NCBI GenBank assembly: GCA_019748175.1
Contig: JAIEPX010000008.1
Location: 1-64,000 of the forward strand
Source: Gammaproteobacteria bacterium
GTDB lineage: Bacteria > Pseudomonadota > Gammaproteobacteria > JAIEPX01
DNA length: 64,000 nt
Reading direction: 5' to 3'
Shown: in pieces, positions 9,946 through 16,308 of the stretch
Position numbering within the stretch: position 1 is the first letter of the stretch
How the letters are laid out: each line of letters begins with the position of its first letter
Notes under the pieces: generated by a model
What the model saw: only the letters and a program-made list of their open reading frames with translations
What the model was told of the DNA's origin: nothing
Database searches by the model: none
Position numbers and translations under genes: made by a program

Positions 9946-10710
9946 ATGGCACATCCAAATCGAATTATTATAGTAGGTCATCCCGGAGCGGGAAAGGCAG
10001 TATTAGCTCGTGCATTAGCAGAAAAATTAGGCTGGAAGTTTATTGATGCTGATTATGGAATAGAAGTTAAAACTGGCGCAATAATCCAGGATGTTCTGGG
10101 AGAGGAGGGCGTTAAATCATTACGAATGACAGAACATAATATATTATCTCAACCCCTTGAGCATACTGTGATTACGACTGACGTGGGAATTGTCACATCC
10201 AAAAAGAACCGAGAAATGTTGAAAAAAGATTATGTGGTTTTTGTCACAGTAAGTTTACCTGTACAATTAGAGCGGATGTTGCATCATGAGGTACCGCTCT
10301 TGATAAATAGCGATAGAAATAAATTATTAACTGATTTGCACGATCGCGATCAATGGTTCAATGAAGTTGCAAAGTTTACAGTAAACACCGATGATAATGC
10401 TTTGCATAATCACGTTGAGGCCGTAATAAAAGATGCCGGGCTAGAGCATCTGATAGTGAAAAATTTGCAACCGACAATTGAAAGCCGCGACATGATCCTT
10501 TATCACTACAAAACGCATCAGCCTATTCAGATTACTTCACAGCAAGCATTATGTCTAAAACTTTTAGCACAAGGAAAATCAGCGAAAGAAATTGGTCAAG
10601 AATTAGAGATTTCCTATCGAACAGTAGAAGGGCACTTGGCAAAAACAATGGAAATTCTAGGGTGTAGTTCAAGTAAGGAATTAATATCATTATATTTAAG
10701 CCGGCCTTGA
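9946..10710 (+). CDS. Degenerate shikimate-kinase-like domain fused to LuxR-type HTH
   Basis: 254 residues. Residues 5-165 follow shikimate kinase (AroK) in order: P-loop GHPGAGKA (11-18), FIDADYGIE (32-40) for the D-x-D segment, R60 in the GEEG...R region, a lid-like VPLLIN and a DRDQWFNEVA tail. Residues about 187-252 are a GerE/LuxR HTH (LLAQGKSAKEIGQELEISYR then TVEGHL). Several catalytic positions are lost: Ser/Thr after the P-loop Lys is Ala18, the Gly-Gly-Gly shikimate-binding turn is replaced by TTDVG, and the lid Arg-Pro-Leu-Leu is Val-Pro-Leu-Leu. Enzyme activity is therefore doubtful. A sensor of nucleotide or shikimate-like ligand controlling DNA binding is my inference. AGAGG precedes the ATG. 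Monocistronic. Confidence 0.85.
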   Translation: MAHPNRIIIVGHPGAGKAVLARALAEKLGWKFIDADYGIEVKTGAIIQDVLGEEGVKSLRMTEHNILSQPLEHTVITTDVGIVTSKKNREMLKKDYVVFVTVSLPVQLERMLHHEVPLLINSDRNKLLTDLHDRDQWFNEVAKFTVNTDDNALHNHVEAVIKDAGLEHLIVKNLQPTIESRDMILYHYKTHQPIQITSQQALCLKLLAQGKSAKEIGQELEISYRTVEGHLAKTMEILGCSSSKELISLYLSRP

Positions 10711-10829
10711 GATTAAATGAGATCCTTTCTTAAGACGCTGTGACCTCATTTTGTTGGGTCTTTTTCTGTTTGTCAAAAAGTACGTAATATGTTTTAGCTG
10801 AAAAATTAGATACTATTCTTGGATTAGAG

Positions 10830-10850
10830 CTATCCGGGAATTCCGGATAG
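10830..10850. terminator. Hairpin after the kinase-like/LuxR gene
   Basis: CTATCCGG-GAATT-CCGGATAG: perfect 8-bp stem, 5-nt loop, about 120 nt after the stop codon. No T run follows in either direction, so it may be a processing or stability hairpin rather than a full terminator. Confidence 0.45.
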
Positions 10851-10901
10851 TTCAATAAGTTGTCGTTTTTATTTGACCATTTCCTTTTATTTAAATGAAG
10901 A

Positions 10902-10957
10902 TGGGGTCAGGTCTAATATTGAAACCACGTTTCAATGTTAGGTTAGATCTGACCCCA
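10902..10957. repeat. REP-like palindrome (family B)
   Basis: TGGGGTCAGGTCTAATATTG runs into GAAAC-cac-GTTTCAATGTTAGG and closes with AGATCTGACCCCA: a nested inverted repeat of about 56 bp. The same half-sites recur at 11612-11668 and 50836-50924. It lies between convergent genes. Confidence 0.85.
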
Positions 10958-10974
10958 TTCCTTCCATTGCTATG

Positions 10975-11232
10975 TTAGATTCGTCCTTTCCCTCTTATAT
11001 TTTCAATTTGTACGGGTTTGTTTTCATTGCTTTCAACTAGTTTTTTGAGATTAACAATAGCTTCTTTTAGCTGACTTGCTAATCCATCGAGGTATTTCTC
11101 ATATTCTTTCTGTGATTTAGAATCTCCGGCACGATCTCTGTCAATGTCTTTAGGCTCGGTATTATTTCTAATCTGCTCAATGTGTTTCACCGCACTTTCG
11201 AGTGAATTAATAAGTTTATCTATGTTACTCAT
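10975..11232 (-). CDS. Small hypothetical coiled-coil protein
   Basis: 85 residues, charged and helical, with heptad-like Leu/Ile spacing at both ends (IDKLINSLESAVKHIEQI and LKEAIVNLKKLVES) and a polar centre; no signal peptide. A strong AAGGAGAGAG Shine-Dalgarno sits 4-5 nt before the ATG, which argues for translation. Family unknown. The 11233-11611 stretch upstream holds no gene I can support. Confidence 0.65.
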   Translation of the reverse strand: MSNIDKLINSLESAVKHIEQIRNNTEPKDIDRDRAGDSKSQKEYEKYLDGLASQLKEAIVNLKKLVESNENKPVQIENIRGKGRI

Positions 11233-11611
11233 AGCTCTCTCCTTCTTAAAAATGTTGTCGGATAAAATATATAACTCCTAAATAAGTCTACACGCTCAGC
11301 CTTTAAAAATTATACCTTCAAAGTAATCTATTGCTTATCCTATACGTTTCATTTCCTTCTTTCAGGTTCTAAAGTGACAAAATTTTGATTTTGAACCCTA
11401 CGTAAGCAATTATAGCCCATTGGTTAGAATTTTTCCCGTTACACACAATTTTAGAATATATCAATATGAGAATATGATGAGGTGTCATATCTAAGGAAGT
11501 GGATGGCAGGTTTAACCGGATTCCCTCTTATCACCATTCAATTTCATTATTCTTCAAAAAACCACTTAATCTGTGGAGTGATGATCAGCAATTTTTACGG
11601 ATATACAGAAA

Positions 11612-11668
11612 GAAGGGATCAGACCTAACATTGAAACCAGGTTTCAATGTTAGGTCTGGCCCCTTCTT
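11612..11668. repeat. REP-like palindrome (family B)
   Basis: AAGGGATCAGACCTAACATT and GAAACCAGGTTTCAATGTTA followed by GGTCTGGCCCCTT: an almost perfect inverted repeat about 57 bp long with the same inner GAAAC/GTTTC arms as the copy at 10902. An open frame across it at 11499-11744 is a by-product of the palindrome. Confidence 0.85.
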
Positions 11669-11685
11669 CTTTGTTTGTCTATTTG

Positions 11686-11985
11686 TCAAGATTTGTCCTC
11701 TGTCTTATCTGAAGTGTGGGTGTTCATTACGCTTACATCATTGAGATACTTTTTAACTTCATCCTCTGATAATGGCAGTTGTTTTGTCAATATTTGAGCA
11801 ATGTTTTTTTTGTATCCAAGTTTCACAGGGATTGCATGATAAAATGTATCCTCAATATAATCATGTAGAGCTTTGAAAGCTTCAAAACAATTAAAGTTCT
11901 AAGTGAGATCTTTTTTGCTTGTAAGGATGCACTGATAAAAATCCTGAGGACAGGACTTGAGCTCTTTCTCTTTACCTATTAATTT
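11686..11985 (-). pseudogene. Decayed gene fragment with in-frame stop
   Basis: On the minus strand a coding-like frame reads ...KEKELKSCPQDFYQCILTSK, a TAG at 11901-11899, then NFNCFEAFKALHDYIEDTFY...PLSEDEVKKYL and a TGA at 11688-11686. There is no start codon after the internal stop and none with a ribosome site before it. Composition and predicted helices look like real protein; the family is unknown. Its upstream limit near maf is unclear. Confidence 0.45.
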
Positions 11986-12023
11986 TTTATGAGGTAATAT
12001 TGGCAGACAACGAGGAGGAAAAT

Positions 12024-12605
12024 ATGATTGCTCAATTACCTGCTATTTATTTAGGATCGGCATCACCGCGTCGGCAAGAATTGCTCAGAAAAATAGGTGT
12101 GGATTTTATTGTAGTAGAGCCTAATGTCGTGGAAGAAAAATTAACTGATGAAAATCCCTCAGAGATGGTAGAGCGATTAGCAATACTGAAAGCCGAAAAT
12201 GTTTTGCAAAAAATAAATCAACAGCCACCGCGCCCCGTCCTTAGTGCAGATACTATCGTAGTCATTGATGACAAAGTGTTAGGCAAACCGAAAAACGAAG
12301 AAGATGCTTTACTTATGTTGTCATTATTATCAAACCGAACTCATGAAGTCCTGACTGCTGTGGCATTAATTGATCCACATCAAGTCGCCATCCGTCTGAG
12401 CAAAAGTGAAGTTACATTTTCCACAATTACACCGGAGCAAGCGAAAAAATATTGGGTAACTGGAGAACCCCAAGATAAAGCGGGGGCGTATGCCATCCAA
12501 GGCATGGCAAGCATTTTCATCAAAAATATAAATGGAAGTTATTCAGGTATTATGGGTATGCCTCTTTATGAGACTTACAGTTTGTTATCTAGGTTGCGCA
12601 AGTAA
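12024..12605 (+). CDS. maf: Maf-type nucleotide pyrophosphatase (dTTP/UTP type)
   Basis: 193 residues from the ATG at 12024, chosen because GAGGAGG ends 7 nt before it; a TTG 24 nt upstream keeps the frame but has no such site. Seen: SASPRRQELL near the N terminus (phosphate loop), SADTIVVIDDKVLGKP (catalytic Asp region), and DKAGAYAIQG followed by NGSYSGIMGMPLYE. This matches the YhdE/MafA branch, which hydrolyses dTTP, UTP and modified pyrimidine nucleotides to the monophosphate. Cytoplasmic house-cleaning enzyme. Often beside rng or mreBCD; here it is isolated and convergent with an SDR gene. Confidence 0.95.
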   Translation: MIAQLPAIYLGSASPRRQELLRKIGVDFIVVEPNVVEEKLTDENPSEMVERLAILKAENVLQKINQQPPRPVLSADTIVVIDDKVLGKPKNEEDALLMLSLLSNRTHEVLTAVALIDPHQVAIRLSKSEVTFSTITPEQAKKYWVTGEPQDKAGAYAIQGMASIFIKNINGSYSGIMGMPLYETYSLLSRLRK

Positions 12606-12664
12606 GCAGATGACACTCGGAATTTGCACGGTATCTATAAAACCTGTGAACTAGACAATGAAGC

Positions 12665-12689
12665 AACTGTTGCAAAATTTGCAACGGTT
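12665..12689. terminator. Hairpin between convergent maf and SDR genes
   Basis: AACTGTTGCAAA and TTTGCAACGGTT pair almost completely with a 1-nt centre; A/T-rich flanks on both sides fit a bidirectional terminator. Confidence 0.5.
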
Positions 12690-12760
12690 TAAGAAAAAAT
12701 AAACCTTGCTCTATAACATGGGTATCTTGTCCAGGTTAGATCTTTAGCAGTCTAGGAAAG

Positions 12761-13516
12761 TTAATTTGGTTCGAAGAAATTCACGCTGTAGCCACCGTCA
12801 ATTATCAAATCAATCCCTGTTATGTAGGAGGATTCATCTGAACTCAGAAATAAGCAAGCGTTGGCAATGTCTTGAGGTGTGCCAATTCTTTGCAAAGGAA
12901 TGTTCACTTCGCGGCGCGAGAGATAGGCGGAGTCTTGCTCAAGGCGTGTGTCAAATATGGGTGTTTTGATATAACCAGGTGAAATGGAATTTACACGTAT
13001 GCCACGACTGCCAAGATCATTCGCGAAATTTTTCGCGAGCTTAACGATAGCTGCTTTAGTGGAAGCATATACGCTATGGTTTTTAAGTGTGATGCTGGCG
13101 GAGGCAGAGGCAATCATGATGATGGATGCGGGTGAATTGAGATAATCCAGCGCGTATTTCACTGTAAAATAAGCGCCGCGGTAATTGATATCAACCATAT
13201 GATCAAAATTTTCTTCCGTTACATCCGTCACATTCAAGCGTAAACCAACACCGGAATTCACTACCAAAATGTCGCACTTTCCATAAGCTGTATGTGTTTG
13301 TTCGAAAAGATTTTTCAGATCGGAGGTTTTGGTGACATCACCCTGAATGGCAAGAATTTTGTCATCCATTTCATTGCGTGCTTCATCCAAAGTTTGCTGA
13401 TCACGGCCAAAAATAACAACTGTGGCACCTTCCTGATAAAAATGTTTTGCAACGCCTTTGCCTATGCCACTATTTCCGCCAGTGATTATGGCTACTTTGC
13501 CTTTTAGTCTTTGCAT
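12761..13516 (-). CDS. Short-chain dehydrogenase/reductase (SDR)
   Basis: 251 residues from the ATG at 13516 (AAGG 7 nt upstream; a GTG two codons earlier is possible). Classical SDR features: TGGNSGIG (12-19) for NAD(P) binding, GDVTKTSDL, NSGVG, and the catalytic set S137, Y150, K154 in MIASASA...YASTKAA, with RVNSISPGYIKTPIF and a C-terminal SSYITGIDLIIDGGY. Closest in style to glucose-1-dehydrogenase/FabG-like oxidoreductases; the substrate cannot be told. Convergent with maf. Confidence 0.93.
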   Translation of the reverse strand: MQRLKGKVAIITGGNSGIGKGVAKHFYQEGATVVIFGRDQQTLDEARNEMDDKILAIQGDVTKTSDLKNLFEQTHTAYGKCDILVVNSGVGLRLNVTDVTEENFDHMVDINYRGAYFTVKYALDYLNSPASIIMIASASASITLKNHSVYASTKAAIVKLAKNFANDLGSRGIRVNSISPGYIKTPIFDTRLEQDSAYLSRREVNIPLQRIGTPQDIANACLFLSSDESSYITGIDLIIDGGYSVNFFEPN

Positions 13517-13618
13517 GCTCACGCCTTGGATGTATGATGGTTGACCAATTATAATAGATAAGTTGAAAATAACAATCAGGTTTGTCAGAAAAACCCACCC
13601 AATATTTCATCTATGGAT

Positions 13619-13645
13619 TATTGTCGTATCTTGAGTTGTGTGTAG
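13619..13645 (+). repeat. Family A repeat, degenerate copy
   Basis: ATTGTCGTATCTTGAGTTGT matches the family A core with three changes. It lies in the divergent space between the SDR and NlpC/P60 genes. Confidence 0.5.
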
Positions 13646-13775
13646 CTCTGACGTTCCGTCATACCTTGCGCATCCATCACGCCATCGTTCTAAGTCCCTG
13701 AACTAGGGAAACTTTGGTTTCTATTCCCCTTGCTTTATAGTACATTTAGATAGATGCATTGGGGTATATGTATAA

Positions 13776-14417
13776 ATGCGCAAATTCAAATATCTAATTA
13801 TTACAGTTGTTGGCTTGATAGCTAGCATTGTTTGCGGCCAAGAAATTTCCAATAAAATACCGAAGCCAATTACACACCCTCTCTCAATTGTAACAATTGA
13901 GGGATATGATGATTATCCAGAGGAGTTAAAAAAGCTCATTACTAAAGCGGCCTTATTAACTCAAATGAATTTAACTTACCTTTACGGCTCAGCAAATCCA
14001 GCACATGGTGGTATGGATTGTTCAGGAACTATTTATCATCTTTTGAGTGGTAACGCGAAGGGTGTTATTCCGCGGGATGCCAACGGCATGTACGAATGGG
14101 TGAAAAAAAATGGTAAGCTGCATGACGTTACAAGTTCAGATTTGCTTTCATCGCAATTTTCTCAATTGAAGCCAGGTGATTTATTATTTTGGTCAGGGAC
14201 CTATGCTAAAGCCAATGGAGATACTATTACACATGTCATGTTGTATATCGGAAGAAATAAAAAGCATGCGCCGTTGATGTTTGGTGCGAGTAACGGGCGT
14301 ACGTATCAAAACAAAAAAATGTGCGGGGTCAGTATTTTTGATTTTAATCTACCGAATTCTGAAGGAAAAGCGCGTTTTGTAGGATATGGATGTATACCAT
14401 CAATTAGCTGTCGGTGA
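13776..14417 (+). CDS. Exported NlpC/P60-family cysteine hydrolase
   Basis: 213 residues. Signal peptide at about 1-20 (KFKYLIITVVGLIASIVCGQ). The NlpC/P60 core is present: LYGSANPAHGGMDCSG with nucleophile C82, LKPGDLLFWSGTY, then ITHVMLYIG with H153. The third polar residue, usually in an I-H-A-S segment, is here FGASNG, so it is Gly or supplied by N173. Family members cleave D-Glu/meso-DAP bonds in peptidoglycan stems; some act in toxins or effectors. Likely periplasmic. The ATG has no strong Shine-Dalgarno. Ends 46 bp from a convergent gene. Confidence 0.85.
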   Translation: MRKFKYLIITVVGLIASIVCGQEISNKIPKPITHPLSIVTIEGYDDYPEELKKLITKAALLTQMNLTYLYGSANPAHGGMDCSGTIYHLLSGNAKGVIPRDANGMYEWVKKNGKLHDVTSSDLLSSQFSQLKPGDLLFWSGTYAKANGDTITHVMLYIGRNKKHAPLMFGASNGRTYQNKKMCGVSIFDFNLPNSEGKARFVGYGCIPSISCR

Positions 14418-14463
14418 GTAAGGGCGGGACTTGCTCTTCCTCTTTACGTATTAATTTTTCGTC

Positions 14464-14832
14464 TTAACTATCCACTCCATCTAGGCTGTTTGAAAATCTT
14501 TTATAGTATGCCAAATATCTATCGGGGTTTACATCATGAGCGCCTAGTGGTAACGGCATGTTATGGGATAAAAGTGAAATTGTCATTCCAGATGAACTAA
14601 AAACTTGGAATTCTTCAAATGATGGATATTGTCCGTGCTCATAGAACTTAACTGTGAAATGTGGATGGGTACCTATTGTAACCATTTCTCCGGAATCGTA
14701 AAAGCGTGTATAGTCGAAATATTGTATAGGTGTTTTCTTAAATAATGGATAGCAAATTTTTGAGATAGTATCGTAGTAATTGTTTTGTGTATGTAGCAGT
14801 AAATTACTTGATGAAGCAAGCTGTGATTCCAT
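14464..14832 (-). CDS. Stand-alone LuxR-sensor-like fragment, HTH missing
   Basis: 122 residues. The layout (ICYPLFKKTPIQYFDYTRFY then DSGEMVTIGTHPHF, EHGQYPSFEEFQVF) resembles the N-terminal sensory part of LuxR-family regulators common in Legionellales, which normally continue into a GerE helix-turn-helix. Here the frame ends after 122 residues and only 46 bp separate it from the NlpC/P60 gene, so the DNA-binding half is absent. It is either a truncated remnant or a free-standing sensor. The similarity is from memory of the family, not a search. Confidence 0.5.
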   Translation of the reverse strand: MESQLASSSNLLLHTQNNYYDTISKICYPLFKKTPIQYFDYTRFYDSGEMVTIGTHPHFTVKFYEHGQYPSFEEFQVFSSSGMTISLLSHNMPLPLGAHDVNPDRYLAYYKRFSNSLDGVDS

Positions 14833-14959
14833 TGCGGGTAATCCCCATGATTTTGTTTACAACTCATCTCTTTTATATCGTTACATGATGAGACCTTTGT
14901 AAGCCCCCATCCTATCGTTCTATTTTGACATATATCTGTTTAATAGTCATGAGGGATCT

Positions 14960-14986
14960 GGCGTCGCGCCTTGAGTTTTGATATAG
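14960..14986 (+). repeat. Family A repeat
   Basis: GGCGTCGCGCCTTGAGTTTT, two changes from the core. It lies in the 5' region of the exported-protein gene at 15045. Confidence 0.75.
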
Positions 14987-15044
14987 ACAGAAAAGCAAAA
15001 AGAAGCCATAATTGTAAACCATGGTTCTGACAAATGAGGGCAAG

Positions 15045-15713
15045 ATGAAATCTATCTCTAAAATAATCTTTTTAAGCATCTGTTTTTTGACAACTACAGC
15101 ATTCGCCGATAGCGAAGCGATTAAATCAGTGCCAGAATTTCGTGGGGGACTGAATATTTCGCAGATAAAAAACTGTGAAAAAAAATATGCGAAGTTATGT
15201 CCCGTTGAAAAATCAATAATGGGTACGCAGCAGTGGCCATGCATCGAAAAGAAAATGGCTAAAGATAAATCTTGCATTCAAGCTAGCAAAATTCGTCAGC
15301 ACACCGGTTACCCGGCTATAAAGTTTAAACAATACAGCCGAGTTACTGTATTCACATTCTCAACAATCGCTGATGGCGTAGACGTTTTTTACATGGTAGA
15401 TACTAAAGGTCAATTGATTCCATTAAACACCGAAATGGATCTAAGTGGAAATAATCATTATGTTGCATTAAAGAAAAAATACCCAGAAATTGCGTTAACT
15501 GGATTTCTTTACTGGACCAAAATCAACGAAGATCTATTTCCAAAAGCTCACAGTCTGCCCAACAAAAATCAACAGCTTATTTTCAAGCAAGAATTACGAA
15601 GCCCTGATTGCGTTGCCTGTGCAAAAGTGGGCGTAGTTGAAATGGCTTACGAATTTAATCCCAAAGGTGTTTATCTTCAAAGCAAGGCGTTGAGCATTAC
15701 ACCGATGAAGTAA
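15045..15713 (+). CDS. Exported cysteine-containing hypothetical protein
   Basis: 222 residues from the ATG at 15045, chosen because it starts a clean signal peptide (MKSISKIIFLSICFLTTTAFA) and has GAGGG about 6 nt upstream; an in-frame ATG at 15021 would add a polar tail in front of the signal. The mature protein has six Cys, including a CVAC pair near residue 192, so disulfides are likely. No family recognised. It sits between two family A repeats. Confidence 0.72.
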   Translation: MKSISKIIFLSICFLTTTAFADSEAIKSVPEFRGGLNISQIKNCEKKYAKLCPVEKSIMGTQQWPCIEKKMAKDKSCIQASKIRQHTGYPAIKFKQYSRVTVFTFSTIADGVDVFYMVDTKGQLIPLNTEMDLSGNNHYVALKKKYPEIALTGFLYWTKINEDLFPKAHSLPNKNQQLIFKQELRSPDCVACAKVGVVEMAYEFNPKGVYLQSKALSITPMK

Positions 15714-15722
15714 CGATTGAAT

Positions 15723-15790
15723 GGCGTCGCATCTTGAGTTGTGAGAGGTTTCGTGTTCAAAAAACTATCACACCTCAAGACGCGACGCTG
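15723..15790. repeat. Family A repeats in inverted orientation (hairpin)
   Basis: Best hairpin of the family: GGCGTCGCATCTTGAGTTGT at 15723 and its inverse ending CTCAAGACGCGACGC at 15789 pair over about 24 bp with few mismatches around an A-rich loop. It begins 9 nt after a stop codon, so it probably also serves as transcript end or stabiliser. Confidence 0.85.
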
Positions 15791-15900
15791 TTGTCTGTTG
15801 CAACTTCTGAGCGTTGAAGTGATAATATAGATGTGAATGTTTGCCTCTCGTGCTGAAAAGTTACGTAGCAGGAGGCTATGATTAACAGTAAAGGGTTACT

Positions 15901-16254
15901 ATGGAAATTTTGAAAAAATGGTTTGTGGGCGTTATGGCATTTACCGTGTTCTCAGTGGCACATGCTAATATTTTTGTGAATAACGGCCTAGATCAGTCAA
16001 TTTATCCTCATGCATTAACACCGAATATTTCAGGGACGGAGAAGATCCATCATCAATGTGTAGGCATTATTGAATATACCCTTGATCCTCTGAATCCGAT
16101 TGCAATTAGTTATAAAACCCGTGTGGGGCGTGGTTGTCTCGTGGTCATCGACCCCGACGGCACAATTACACTCTCTGCAATAGGCGCCGCTTTATGTAAG
16201 ATGAACGAAGATGTTTTAGAGCTAACGCTACCCGTTGGAAGTACTCCCAGCTAG
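15901..16254 (+). CDS. Small exported hypothetical protein
   Basis: 117 residues with signal peptide (MEILKKWFVGVMAFTVFSVA, cut before or after HAN). Three Cys in the mature part (about residues 51, 76 and 100). AAAGGG lies 8-10 nt before the ATG. It is followed after 54 nt by the P-type ATPase gene in the same direction and could be cotranscribed. No family recognised. Confidence 0.68.
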   Translation: MEILKKWFVGVMAFTVFSVAHANIFVNNGLDQSIYPHALTPNISGTEKIHHQCVGIIEYTLDPLNPIAISYKTRVGRGCLVVIDPDGTITLSAIGAALCKMNEDVLELTLPVGSTPS

Positions 16255-16308
16255 AAGCAGAGATGCATCTAACTTAATAGGTGATATCATTGGCATATAA
16301 AGGTAGGC

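Noticed and set aside
11499-11744. 81-codon plus-strand frame
   Set aside because: It runs straight through a family B palindrome and overlaps a minus-strand gene relic; no ribosome site.
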